NCBI GenBank assembly: GCA_964494475.1
Contig: CAZBRS010000047.1
Coordinates: forward strand, 1 to 41,823
DNA from: CAZBRS01 sp964494475
GTDB lineage: Bacteria; Myxococcota_A; UBA9042; CAZBRS01
DNA length: 41,823 nt
Direction of reading: 5' to 3'
Position numbers and translations under genes: made by a program. This document shows positions 24,832 through 33,757 of this stretch, in pieces; position 1 is the stretch's first letter, and each line of letters opens with the position of its first letter. Below the pieces are notes generated by a model that was not told the origin of the DNA, searched no databases, and saw only the letters and a list, made by a program, of their open reading frames with translations.

Positions 24832-24870
24832 CTCGCGCGTACAACCTTGAACCCGAATGAGGAGGTTCCC

Positions 24871-25392
24871 ATGCTCAAGCGTTCCCTGGCTCTCGTTGCG
24901 GTGCTGGCCCTGGGGCTGTTCGGATGCGAAGTGCAGAACGACGAAGACGGCAGCTCGACCGACGACGTGGCCGAGGACGGACTCACGGGCGACACCGGCC
25001 CGACCGATCCGTGCCCGGGCGAGACCGGCTGGGCGTGCGACGCCGTGTGCGCCGCCGACGGCATCTTCGACCTCGACTGCTACACCACGGCGGCCAAGTG
25101 CGGCGACACCAACTCGACCGGCCTCCTGACCGAGTGGTTCAACGGCACCTACCACGACGTGATGAGCGAGAACACGCGCAACTGCAACTGGACCGACGGC
25201 GTCTGCGACGCCCAGTTCCGCTGCAGCAACAAGCGCTGCTTCTGCGATCCCGACTGCTACGACGACGGCGTCGACCCGATGGTGGCCATGCCCGCGTGCG
25301 CCGATGACGGCCACTGCGACACCTGGTGCCCCACGGGCGAAGACGTCGACTGCGCCGGCAACGCCGACGACGGCAAGTACTGCGGCAACTAG
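24871..25392 (+). CDS. Cys-rich lipoprotein
   Basis: A 173-residue lipoprotein with lipobox ALGLFGC, an acidic Asp/Glu/Gly/Thr tether of about 30 residues, and a compact domain with many cysteines (WACDAVCAADG, LDCYTT, KCGDTN, NCNWTDGVC, RCSNKRCFCDPDCYDD, ACADDGHCDTWC). The even number and clustering suggest a disulfide-rich exported domain. The DGxFDxDC-like acidic loops could bind calcium. No family is recognised. GGAGG sits 6 nt before ATG 24871 and a near-consensus promoter precedes it, so it may be highly expressed. It is followed by the palindromic repeat patch. Confidence 0.8.
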   Translation: MLKRSLALVAVLALGLFGCEVQNDEDGSSTDDVAEDGLTGDTGPTDPCPGETGWACDAVCAADGIFDLDCYTTAAKCGDTNSTGLLTEWFNGTYHDVMSENTRNCNWTDGVCDAQFRCSNKRCFCDPDCYDDGVDPMVAMPACADDGHCDTWCPTGEDVDCAGNADDGKYCGN

Positions 25393-25413
25393 TCCTTCCG
25401 TGATCCGGCCGGC

Positions 25414-25465
25414 AGCCGTCGACTGAAGTCGCGGCTGGTCCTACGAAGCCCGCCTTCGCGGGCTT
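25414..25465 (+). repeat. Bipartite palindromic repeat, copy 1
   Basis: Two adjacent hairpins: AGCCGTCGACT-ga-AGTCGCGGCT (25414-25436, one mismatch in the stem) and AAGCCCGC-cttc-GCGGGCTT (25446-25465, perfect 8-bp stem). The element recurs inverted at 25545-25595 and in the same orientation at 41689-41739. The second hairpin could also terminate the lipoprotein transcript, which ends 54 bp upstream. Confidence 0.85.
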
Positions 25466-25494
25466 GATCCCAACGAAATCAACACGGTATGTAG

Positions 25495-25514
25495 GGGCAA
25501 TTCACGAATTGCCC
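25495..25514. repeat. Central palindrome of the repeat patch
   Basis: GGGCAATTC-ac-GAATTGCCC, a perfect 9-bp stem with a 2-nt loop. It lies between the two oppositely oriented copies of the bipartite element, making a nested inverted structure over about 180 bp. No gene is seen in 25393-25690; the patch holds only repeats. Confidence 0.8.
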
Positions 25515-25544
25515 AGGTCCGATCCCGCCGACAGGGTAGGCCCC

Positions 25545-25595
25545 AGCCCGCGCAGGCGGGCTTCGTACCTGGAGCCGCGACTTCAGTCGACGGCT
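25545..25595 (-). repeat. Bipartite palindromic repeat, copy 2 (inverted)
   Basis: The reverse complement of copy 1: AGCCCGC-gcag-GCGGGCT (25545-25562), then AGCCGCGACT-tc-AGTCGACGGCT (25573-25595). Loop sequence differs from copy 1 while the stems are kept, which implies selection or recent spread for the paired structure. Confidence 0.85.
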
Positions 25596-25665
25596 CTGCT
25601 CGTCGCAGGCTGTTTCGGTTCGCCGGTCGACGGCTCTGCTCGTCGCAGGCTGGTTCGGTTCGCCG
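25586..25665. repeat. 40-bp direct tandem duplication
   Basis: Two consecutive 40-bp units (25586-25625 and 25626-25665), each starting GTCGACGGCTCTGCTCGTCG, differing at one position (TGT versus TGG), with a third partial GTCGAC at 25666. The first unit begins within the last part of repeat copy 2. Confidence 0.85.
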
Positions 25666-25690
25666 GTCGACCGCGCTGGAGTCGGGAGAT

Positions 25691-26117
25691 CTACCCGGCC
25701 ATCCTGGCGTTCCGCTCGGCGAGGTACCGGTCGAGCACGATGCGCTGCTCGGCGGTCACGTCGAGGAACTCGAGGCCCATGGCTNNNNNNNNNNNNNNNN
25801 NNNNNNNNNNNNNNNNNNNNNNNNNNNNNNNNNNNNNNNNNNNNNNNNNNNNNNNNNNNNNNNNNNNNNNNNNNNNNNNNNNNNTCGACGTGGCGGGCCA
25901 CTCGGGCCGTCACGGTGATCGAGTCCTGGAAGTCGGGGAAGTTGATGGTCACCTGCACCGTGGAGCCGACCGGCTCGCGGGACGAGCAGCACAGGCTGAG
26001 GCCGCTGGCCGAGAGGTTCTCGATCTTGTGGTCGAGCAGCATGTCGGCGCCCAGGTAGTCGAGGGTCGCGTCGGTCTCGATGCGTCCGTGGCGACGCTGC
26101 TTCGGGTCGGTCGGCAT
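25691..26117 (-). CDS. PilZ-domain protein, interrupted by an assembly gap
   Basis: A short single PilZ protein. N-terminal part (26117-25885): PKQRRHGRIETDATLDYLG with basic residues of the RxxxR type, ENLSASGLSLCCSS matching (D/N)xSxxG, then VQVTINFPDFQDSITVTA. After the 100-N block the same strand continues AMGLEFLDVTAEQRIVL to a TAG at 25693, which is the expected PilZ ending (GMGxxF ... then a helix). By comparison with other PilZ domains only about 5-10 residues are missing, so the true gap is probably a few tens of bases at most. Expected total about 115 residues. AGGAGAA precedes ATG 26117. Predicted c-di-GMP effector; partner unknown. Confidence 0.8.
25785..25884. other. 100-N scaffold gap inside a PilZ gene
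   Basis: Exactly 100 Ns. Unlike the first gap, the flanks do not repeat each other, so some sequence is really missing. The PilZ domain on both sides suggests the missing part is short. Confidence 0.9.
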
Positions 26118-26146
26118 GGGGCGTTCTCCTCACGAATTCCAAACGG

Positions 26147-26176
26147 ATCATAGCACTCGTGGCGAGGGGTTGTAAA
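26147..26176 (-). promoter_or_regulatory. Sigma70-like promoter of the 25691-26117 PilZ gene
   Basis: Minus strand TTTACA (26176-26171), 18-bp spacer, TATGAT (26152-26147), about 30 bp before the ATG. Confidence 0.55.
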
Positions 26177-26219
26177 CGAGGCGTCGGGGGCGTGACAGGC
26201 CGGGCCCCGCGTCGCCCGA

Positions 26220-26249
26220 TTGACAGGGCGCTCCGCGCGCTAGTATAGG
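26220..26249 (+). promoter_or_regulatory. Sigma70-like promoter of the 26273 gene
   Basis: Perfect TTGACA (26220-26225), 18-bp spacer, TATAGG (26244-26249), leaving a leader of about 17 nt before ATG 26273. Confidence 0.55.
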
Positions 26250-26272
26250 CACTACGGCGGGGGTCAACGAGC

Positions 26273-27475
26273 ATGACCGGCATGATCGACTTCGAACGCG
26301 CGCGCCTGCGCGGCCTCCTTCGCAGCCTGCACGACGAGGTGCTCGACTACTCGCTCGACCAACGCTTCGCGCGCACCCTCGAGCGCGCGGTGGTGCGGCT
26401 CTACGGGTCCGAGACGTGCCCCAAGGTGCTCTTGTCCGAGCTCAGGGAGAACGACGCCGAACGCGAGCGCTTCTTCTCGTGGGCCATCTGGGACGTGCGG
26501 CACGACCGGGGCGGCTCCATCGGCGCGAGCTTCGTGCGGGAGCACGGCGCCGACCTCTGTGCCACCGAGCGCAGGCTCGCCGAGGGCCACCTGGCGGGCG
26601 CGGCGCGCTTCTACGAGGTGCGCGGCGGCGAGGCCGAGGGCGTGTGGGTGCGCGACGTCTCGACCGGGCGCGAGGTGCGGGTCACCGATCCCGGTGGCGA
26701 GGGCGCGGCGCTCGTGGCGGGGGTGGTCGTGTTCGGCCGACTGCTCGAGGTCGAGACGTGGGTGCGCTTCGAGCGATTGCTGGTCGTGCTCTCGCCGGCG
26801 CGGTTCGCCGAGGTGATGGCGCGGGTCGGGCACCTGCCGACCTCGGGCGCCGCGTGGACGCGCGCCTATCCAGCGCTGCTGCGCCTGCAGGACGACGTGC
26901 GCGAGGCCGGGGTTCCGCTCACGACTCCGGAGGGCGAGGCGGTCGTTCCGTGCGTGGCCGTGTTTCGCCTGCGAACGCGCGGGGGCGTCGAGGCGGCGCT
27001 GCGCGAGGCGTCGATGGTCCGTCGCGCAGGCGAGGGCTGGCTGGCCGTCGGGAGCCCGCTCGAGGCGGCCACGCTGGGGGTGGCCACGGTCCACGGTCGG
27101 CGCCTGCACGTGACGTGCGCCACGGTCGAGCGCGCCGAGCGCGTGCGTCGCGAGCTCGAGGCTGCCCTGGGGGCCCCCGAGGTCGTCTGGCTCTCGACCG
27201 TGCTCTCGAACCTCGACTTCGTGGCCATCGAGATGCTCGAGAAGATGCGGCTGCCCGAGCCGCACGTGCACGACCCCGCGCTGGCCACGGCGCTGCGGGC
27301 CGTCGTGCCCGAGTTCCTGGCCGAGTGGTGGGAGGTCCCGAACGCGCGCCTGGCCGGCGCCACGCCCCGCGAGAGCCTCGACCTCGGCGGTCGCAACGTT
27401 CAGCTCGTGCGTGCCTTCCTGCGTGCCCTCGACGAGGGGCTCGGCTCGGACGTGCTGCCCATGATCGCCGGGTAG
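26273..27475 (+). CDS. Hypothetical protein with C-terminal PNxxLxGxTPRE motif
   Basis: A 400-residue soluble protein. N-terminal half resembles a widespread uncharacterised family: a helix-rich start, RFFSWAIWDVRHDRGGSIG, a Cys-containing helix, then a beta section GVWVRDVSTGREVRV and RLLEVETWVRFERLL. The C-terminus has AEWWEVPNARLAGATPRESL followed by GGRNVQLVRAFLRAL, which matches the tail seen in proteins that often also carry SEC-C or antitoxin Xre/MbcA/ParS-like (DUF2384) elements. No catalytic residues are evident. It has a promoter with a perfect -35 but a weak ribosome site; ATG 26282 is an alternative start. It converges with the cyclic-nucleotide-domain gene, 17 bp away. Function unknown. 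Confidence 0.7.
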   Translation: MTGMIDFERARLRGLLRSLHDEVLDYSLDQRFARTLERAVVRLYGSETCPKVLLSELRENDAERERFFSWAIWDVRHDRGGSIGASFVREHGADLCATERRLAEGHLAGAARFYEVRGGEAEGVWVRDVSTGREVRVTDPGGEGAALVAGVVVFGRLLEVETWVRFERLLVVLSPARFAEVMARVGHLPTSGAAWTRAYPALLRLQDDVREAGVPLTTPEGEAVVPCVAVFRLRTRGGVEAALREASMVRRAGEGWLAVGSPLEAATLGVATVHGRRLHVTCATVERAERVRRELEAALGAPEVVWLSTVLSNLDFVAIEMLEKMRLPEPHVHDPALATALRAVVPEFLAEWWEVPNARLAGATPRESLDLGGRNVQLVRAFLRALDEGLGSDVLPMIAG

Positions 27476-27492
27476 GGGTGCCGGTTCGCGGG

Positions 27493-27999
27493 CTACTCGT
27501 TGCGCGTCAGCGCTTCCTTCACGCGGTCCCAGAGCGAGGGCTCCTTGTGAACCTCGAGTTCGTGCGCCTTGCGTTCGGCGGCCCGGGCCAGGTTGTTGGT
27601 GCGGCGCAGGCGGGCGGCCAGCGCTGACGCGATGTTCGACAGGAAGACCAGCGCCTCGTGCGGTCGTTCGCTCTTGAACGCCTCGTAGGCGCCGCGGCTC
27701 ATGACCGCGACCTCGACCTGCTCCTCGGCGAACACCGTGGCGCTGCGATAGCCCTCGTCCACGAGGCAGACCTCGCCGAACGCCTCACCCGGCTCGAACG
27801 CGACGCGGATGTCGTTCGAGATCTTGGCGTAGGCCGTGCCGGCCAGCACCACGAAGATTTCGGTGCCTGCGTCGTGGCGCTGCACGATGGTCACGCCCGC
27901 TGCGTACGTGCGGCGGGTGCAGTACACCTCGAGGATCAGGCGCTGCGACGCGGGCGGCAGACCGTTGAACAGCCGGATATCGGGCGTCGTGTCGGGCAT
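27493..27999 (-). CDS. Cyclic-nucleotide-binding-domain protein
   Basis: A 168-residue soluble protein. Residues about 10-125 are a CRP-like cNMP-binding barrel: LFNGLPPASQRLILEVY, TIVQRHDAGTEIFVVLAG, then the phosphate-binding cassette region GEAFGEVCLVDEGYRSATV, which keeps the Glu and Arg typical of functional cassettes. A helical C-terminus (RRTNNLARAAERKAHEL) follows, with no helix-turn-helix, so it is a stand-alone sensor or regulatory subunit and not a transcription factor. ATG 27999 is chosen for the GGGGGAGGAA site directly upstream; a TATATT -10-like box is at 28051-28046 but no good -35. Ligand (cAMP, cGMP or none) unknown. Confidence 0.85.
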   Translation of the reverse strand: MPDTTPDIRLFNGLPPASQRLILEVYCTRRTYAAGVTIVQRHDAGTEIFVVLAGTAYAKISNDIRVAFEPGEAFGEVCLVDEGYRSATVFAEEQVEVAVMSRGAYEAFKSERPHEALVFLSNIASALAARLRRTNNLARAAERKAHELEVHKEPSLWDRVKEALTRNE

Positions 28000-28051
28000 G
28001 GATTCCTCCCCCGGTTGCAGCGAACGCACATGTTGGAGCTAGGACAATATA

Positions 28052-29743
28052 CTAGTTCGAGAAGGGCAGGGCCAGCAGGAATCGACCCTCGGCGTCGGTG
28101 ACGGTCTGGCCGAGCACGGCGGTGAGGCCCCGGTCGTTGTAGCCCTGGCCGGCGCTGGTGGTGTCGTCGGTCTCCTTCGCCGTCGCGGCGTCGCCCAGCG
28201 CCTCGATGGCCGCGTTCGCCACGGGCAGTCCGTTCGGGGCGACCACGCGGCCGTGCAGGATCCACGGCGAGGGCACGGTGATGGGCAGCTCGTGCGTATC
28301 GGCCCCGACCACCACGTCGCCCCGGCTCCAGCGCGGCAGGCCGGAGGCCGCGTCGGGGACCGCGAGCAGGCGCCACGTGCCGGGCTCGAGCCGCGCCTCG
28401 GCGCTGCCGAGGGTGTCGGACACCAGGTGATACCGGCGCTCGACGCCGCTCGCGGCGCCGGGCAGCGCGACCAGCGACAGGTACAGATCGGCGCCAACGA
28501 TGCCTTCGCCCGTGGCTTCGTCCTGCACGTCGATGCGCGCGACCACCTTCTCGGGCAGGTCGACGGTCAGGTCGCTCCCCCCTTCGGGGACCTCGACGCT
28601 GGCCATGAGGGCCCCCGCATGGGCGCCCTCGGGGGGCTCGGCGACCAGCACGTAGGCTCCGGAGAAGAGCTCGAAGGTGGCGAGGCCCGAGCCATCGGTG
28701 GTCGCGCTCAGGCGGACCGTGCCGCCGGCGACCGCGCCGGTGAGCGTGAGCTCGACGTCGGGCTCCGGCAGGCCCGCCTCGTCGTGCACGAGCAGCCGCG
28801 CCGCCGCCGGGGCGGGCAGCGCGGGGACGATCAGCTCGAGGCCGCCCTTGGCCGCGTCGCCGGCCAGGAACTCGCCCCCGACGGTCTGCAAGGGGAACTG
28901 GGGGTGCTGGCTGGTCGGGTGGGCCACCAGCAGGAACTCGGCCATGCCCACGGGCAGCCGCAGCTCGAACCGACCTTGCTCGTCGGTGACGCTGGCGCCG
29001 AACGTGATGCTCCCGTCGGGCGACGACGCCACCAGGCGCACCCCCGCGACGGCCGCCCCGTCGTCGAAGCGGAGGGTGCCGACCAGCGCGTCGTCCAGCG
29101 GCGGCGCCACGAACTCGATCTCGGCGCGGTCGACCTGGTTCGACACGAAGCGCTCGAGCACCACGGGCGGATAGACCAGCTCGGTCGTCGAGCAGCCGGC
29201 GCCGGGGACGACGCCGATGAACACGGTGAGGCGGTACGCGCGATCGGGGATGACGGCCAACCGGTAGCGCCACGCTCCGTTCTCGGCGTCGGGGGTGATG
29301 ACGCCGGTGAAGCGGTACTCGACCCAGCCGGCGATGTCGGCCGTGGTCGTCGCCACGATGCTCGTGGGCGCATAGCAAGGGTCGTTCAGGCCCATGAGGT
29401 CGATGGGGCCCTCCAGCACCTGCGGGGTCGAGAGGGTGAGGTTCCGTTCGTGATCGGGCCCGAGGCCCAGGTCGATCCACTGCGTCTGCACGTAGGAGGT
29501 CGGGGCCCCGTCGGCGTCGGTCTCCGGCGGCACCACGTTCAGCGACACGCGATAGGGCAGGGCGCCCGACGCCGAGCACACGCGGCGGGCGGCGAGGCAC
29601 TGCTGGTCGACCGGGCACTCGGCGTCGGAGGCGCACGCCTCGGCTTCGTTCGGCACCGAGATCGCTCCGCCAGCGTCGGCCGCGGTCTGGGCGCAGGCGA
29701 CCGCGAGCGCGAGCAACAGCACCAGGACGGCGGGTCGGCTCAT
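28052..29743 (-). CDS. Lipoprotein with carboxypeptidase-regulatory-like (Ig-like) repeats
   Basis: A 563-residue lipoprotein (lipobox LALAVAC). After an EGF-like Cys cluster (ACASDAECPVDQQCLAARR) comes a beta-rich region and then several domains of the CarboxypepD_reg type, each with the pattern GTLRFDDGAAVAGVRLVA ... TDEQGRFELRLPVG, DVELTLTGAVAGGT ... TDGSGLATFELFSG, ARIDVQDEATGEGIVGADL, and RVVAPNGLPVANAAIEA ... TDAEGRFLLALPF. These are likely surface or periplasmic beta-sandwich domains. Its ATG overlaps the stop of the upstream lipoprotein gene (ATGA), so the two are co-translated and may form a complex. Confidence 0.85.
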   Translation of the reverse strand: MSRPAVLVLLLALAVACAQTAADAGGAISVPNEAEACASDAECPVDQQCLAARRVCSASGALPYRVSLNVVPPETDADGAPTSYVQTQWIDLGLGPDHERNLTLSTPQVLEGPIDLMGLNDPCYAPTSIVATTTADIAGWVEYRFTGVITPDAENGAWRYRLAVIPDRAYRLTVFIGVVPGAGCSTTELVYPPVVLERFVSNQVDRAEIEFVAPPLDDALVGTLRFDDGAAVAGVRLVASSPDGSITFGASVTDEQGRFELRLPVGMAEFLLVAHPTSQHPQFPLQTVGGEFLAGDAAKGGLELIVPALPAPAAARLLVHDEAGLPEPDVELTLTGAVAGGTVRLSATTDGSGLATFELFSGAYVLVAEPPEGAHAGALMASVEVPEGGSDLTVDLPEKVVARIDVQDEATGEGIVGADLYLSLVALPGAASGVERRYHLVSDTLGSAEARLEPGTWRLLAVPDAASGLPRWSRGDVVVGADTHELPITVPSPWILHGRVVAPNGLPVANAAIEALGDAATAKETDDTTSAGQGYNDRGLTAVLGQTVTDAEGRFLLALPFSN

Positions 29744-30372
29744 GGGCACGTCCCTCCGTCGATCGTGATCCACCACCATCCGAGGGTGACCACGTTGGCC
29801 TCCTCCGGGAAGTCGTAGGGCCCGACGGTCAGCCGGGGCTCGACGTCGACCACATCCTCCTCTGCGACCGGCGGCTCCGGCTCCGGCGGCAGGCGATCGC
29901 GGTCCGAGGCCAGCGCCTCGAGGAAGAACACCGCGGGCAGCGGCTCGGGCCAGCGCTCCTCGCAGGGGTCGAAGATGTACGACGGGTAGCCGGGCTGGTC
30001 GTCGAGGATCTCGTCGTTCGCGGGGTTGCGCATGAACCAGAAGTAGAAGATGTCGTCGCCGTCCGGATCCGTGGCGGCGTCGAGGCTCCAGAAGCGCAAG
30101 GGGTCGCCGAGCAGCATGGGCTGGCGGTGGGCGGCGGGCTTGATGCTCGCGGCGTCGACCGCGAAGGGACGATTCTCGTCGCCCTCCCGCTCGATGGGGG
30201 GCGCCACCAGGCAACCCTGCAATCCCGCCAGCAACACGGCCAGCCCCAGTCGATGACACCACCTGGTTACTCGTGCAATCGGCGTGCCGGAACGCTGCAG
30301 AACAGAATGACGCGTCGTTTCAACGAGATGGACGAAAGTTCGGGGGCAACGCCCCCGTGTAGGGTCGGACAT
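29740..30372 (-). CDS. Lipoprotein co-translated with the Ig-like lipoprotein
   Basis: About 210 residues from ATG 30372. A hydrophobic core and lipobox LLAGLQGC lie at about residues 43-54, so the n-region would be unusually long (about 40 residues, many Arg); the true start may be further in, but no in-frame ATG/GTG/TTG is closer to the signal core. The mature protein has PPIEREGDENRPF, an Asp-rich segment DAATDPDGDDIFYFWFMRN reminiscent of an Ig/PKD-like calcium loop, and a W-rich end (TLGWWWITIDGGTCP). The predicted promoter starts transcription near 30384, which excludes a GTG at 30381. Likely periplasmic or surface partner of the next gene product. Function unknown. Confidence 0.65.
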   Translation of the reverse strand: MSDPTRGRCPRTFVHLVETTRHSVLQRSGTPIARVTRWCHRLGLAVLLAGLQGCLVAPPIEREGDENRPFAVDAASIKPAAHRQPMLLGDPLRFWSLDAATDPDGDDIFYFWFMRNPANDEILDDQPGYPSYIFDPCEERWPEPLPAVFFLEALASDRDRLPPEPEPPVAEEDVVDVEPRLTVGPYDFPEEANVVTLGWWWITIDGGTCP

Positions 30373-30389
30373 TCGGATCACGGAACGGC

Positions 30390-30418
30390 ATTGTACCTGA
30401 CATCGGGATCACACCCAA
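30390..30418 (-). promoter_or_regulatory. Sigma70-like promoter of the 30372-28052 lipoprotein pair
   Basis: Minus strand TTGGGT (30418-30413), 17-bp spacer, TACAAT (30395-30390), between the stop of the sigma54 activator gene and ATG 30372. No -24/-12 (GG/GC) promoter is seen here. Confidence 0.45.
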
Positions 30419-30435
30419 GCAATCGTCGCGTGCGG

Positions 30436-32259
<1,824 letters not shown>

Positions 32260-32269
32260 GGGCCCTCCG

Positions 32270-33088
32270 TCAGAAGACCCCCATGGGGAGGGTGAAGGTG
32301 GTCGTGAACAGCGGCGTGCCGGCGGGGCTGAGGCCGACGCCGAGCGCCGGGGGCGCCTCCTCGACGGTGTCGCCGGGGAAGTGCAGCCAGCCGTCGAGCA
32401 GGCTCCAGGCCCAGAACCCCGCGAAGGCGCCCAGGGCCCCGTAGAGCGTGTACTGGAGCGCCCGGGCGCGGGAGAAGTCGGCGTCGCTGAACCGGCCGTC
32501 GGGCCCGCGCATCAGCTCGATGGCGAGGTAGCACCCCACGTTGGTGGCGAGCGCGAGGCCCTGCCCGGTGGCGAAGAGCACGCCCGCCACGGGCTGGTCG
32601 TTCGAGAACTGGGGGGCGCCGAAGGGCAGGAAGAGCGGCACGCGGCTGCGGTGATGGACGCGCACCTCGCGCACGCGCTCGACGACGCGCGGCTCGTCCT
32701 TCGGCGTGGGCTGGGGGCGATTCGGGTCCTGCACCAGGCCTTGCGCGACGATGCGCGCCTTCAACTCGCCGAAGTGCCGGATCATGTCGGCCGGGTAGTA
32801 GAACGGGTCGAGGGTGGCGCCGGGCTTCTTGAGGAGCAGCGCCGTGAACTCGAGGTCGGCCGCCTGGCGCTTGCCGGCCCAGAAGTGACACGCCGCCAGG
32901 TACTCGCGGGTCAGCAGCTCCTGCTCGGGGCCCAGGCTGGTGGCCGGGTAGAGCAGCCCCTCGAGCAGCGGCACGGCCTTCTCGCACTCCTGGTACAAGA
33001 AGAGGTTGCGGGCCTCGTCGAAGCGCGTCGCCGCGTCGTCGGGGGCCGCCGAGAAGAGAGAGTAGAAGACGACGAGAAGGCCAGCCAT
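32270..33088 (-). CDS. Exported protein with DUF5683-like C-terminal domain
   Basis: A 272-residue protein with an N-terminal signal-like segment (MAGLLVVFYSLFSAAP), a helical TPR-like section (about 20-100; LFLYQECEKAVPLLEGLLY, REYLAACHFWAGKRQ), a basic linker (VVERVREVRVHHRSR), and a C-terminal region starting LFLPFGAPQFSNDQP with two hydrophobic stretches (LATNVGCYLAIELM, YGALGAFAGFWAWSLL). The PFGxxQFxN entry followed by paired hydrophobic helices is the pattern of DUF5683-type envelope proteins. It probably sits in the inner membrane or envelope. It lies 10 bp upstream of the sigma54 activator gene in the same operon, so it could be functionally linked. Confidence 0.75.
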   Translation of the reverse strand: MAGLLVVFYSLFSAAPDDAATRFDEARNLFLYQECEKAVPLLEGLLYPATSLGPEQELLTREYLAACHFWAGKRQAADLEFTALLLKKPGATLDPFYYPADMIRHFGELKARIVAQGLVQDPNRPQPTPKDEPRVVERVREVRVHHRSRVPLFLPFGAPQFSNDQPVAGVLFATGQGLALATNVGCYLAIELMRGPDGRFSDADFSRARALQYTLYGALGAFAGFWAWSLLDGWLHFPGDTVEEAPPALGVGLSPAGTPLFTTTFTLPMGVF

Positions 33089-33097
33089 GTGAGCAAC

Positions 33098-33127
33098 ATC
33101 CTATGTTTGCCCTTGATCCGGGGTCAA
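33098..33127 (-). promoter_or_regulatory. Sigma70-like promoter of the 33088-30436 operon
   Basis: Minus strand TTGACC (33127-33122), 18-bp spacer, TAGGAT (33103-33098). It overlaps the divergent promoter of the 33174 gene. Confidence 0.45.
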
Positions 33128-33141
33128 GAAGGGAATACATG
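33113..33141 (+). promoter_or_regulatory. Possible promoter of the 33174-34699 genes
   Basis: TTGATC (33113-33118), 17-bp spacer, TACATG (33136-33141). The two outward-reading -35 boxes together form the near-palindrome TTGATCCGGGGTCAA (33113-33127). Confidence 0.35.
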
Positions 33142-33173
33142 CCGCCAGGGCTGCAGCCCGCGGGGAGGAGAGG

Positions 33174-33560
33174 ATGCGACGACGGCTGGCCCTGGGGTTG
33201 ATGGTTACGCTCTTCGTGGGCGGGGCCGTGCTCTGGGACCGCGTGCTGTCGACGCCGACGCGGGTCGTGATCCTCGTGCTCGGCGACGCGACGACCTCGC
33301 CCCGCTTCGTGCGGTTGACGTGGGCCGTCCTCCGCGACGGTCGTGAGATCGCTCACGGCCTGGTCAACGCGCGGGGCGGGCGATTGCCGCTGCGCGAGAC
33401 GCTGGGCGCCATTCCCCTGAAGCGCGGCGCGCACGTGCTGCGGGTCGGGTTCGTGACGGGGGTGTTGGAGGACGCGGGGCCGCTGGCCGAGCGGAGCGTG
33501 CCCTTCGACGTGGGCGACGACGAGATCGTGTTGGTCGCGATAGAAGGAGACGAGCCATGA
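33174..33560 (+). CDS. Small membrane-anchored protein
   Basis: A 128-residue protein with one N-terminal membrane helix (LALGLMVTLFVGGAVLW) after Met-Arg-Arg-Arg, suggesting an anchored domain facing the periplasm. The rest is a beta-rich domain of about 95 residues (VVILVLGDATTSPRFVRLTW, AVLRDGREIAHG, GAHVLRVGFVTG, ending DDEIVLVAIEG) that looks like a small beta-sandwich. No cysteines or catalytic motif. A strong GGGGAGGAG site precedes ATG 33174. Its stop overlaps the start of the sulfur-carrier gene (ATGA), so it heads this operon, although a functional link to tRNA thiolation is not evident. Confidence 0.7.
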   Translation: MRRRLALGLMVTLFVGGAVLWDRVLSTPTRVVILVLGDATTSPRFVRLTWAVLRDGREIAHGLVNARGGRLPLRETLGAIPLKRGAHVLRVGFVTGVLEDAGPLAERSVPFDVGDDEIVLVAIEGDEP

Positions 33561-33754
33561 AGGTCACGTACCGCGGTCGCGTGCTCGACTACCCCGACAA
33601 GCCGCCGACCCGCGAGAAGATCCTCAAGGACCTCGGCCTCAGCCCCCTCGCGGTGCTGATCGTCGACGCGGTGACGGGCCAGTTGCTGCCCCCGGGGCGG
33701 CCGCTCACGCCCGATCTGCAGCTCGAGGTGCGCGCCGTCATCTCGGGCGGATAG
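33557..33754 (+). CDS. Ubiquitin-like sulfur carrier ending in Gly-Gly (TtuB/ThiS/MoaD type)
   Basis: A 65-residue beta-grasp protein. It begins MKVTYRGRVLDYPDKPPT, continues REKILKDLGLSPLAVLIVDA, and ends LQLEVRAVISGG with the C-terminus exactly at Gly-Gly, the hallmark of sulfur carriers that are adenylated and turned into a thiocarboxylate by an E1-like enzyme. Length matches ThiS and TtuB. The next gene, 3 bp downstream, is a TtuA-type tRNA thiolase, so TtuB-like function (sulfur donor for tRNA 2-thiolation) is the best reading. ThiS (thiazole) is less likely because no thi genes are nearby. ATG overlaps the previous stop (ATGA). Confidence 0.85.
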   Translation: MKVTYRGRVLDYPDKPPTREKILKDLGLSPLAVLIVDAVTGQLLPPGRPLTPDLQLEVRAVISGG

Positions 33755-33757
33755 GGG

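Noticed and set aside
25414..25671. Small insertion sequence or integron attachment site
   Set aside because: There is no transposase or integrase frame and no target-site duplication. The patch consists only of palindromes and a tandem duplication.
30372..30435. Sigma54 (-24/-12) promoter next to the sigma54 activator gene
   Set aside because: No GG-N10-GC core with the right context was seen; a sigma70-like box fits better.
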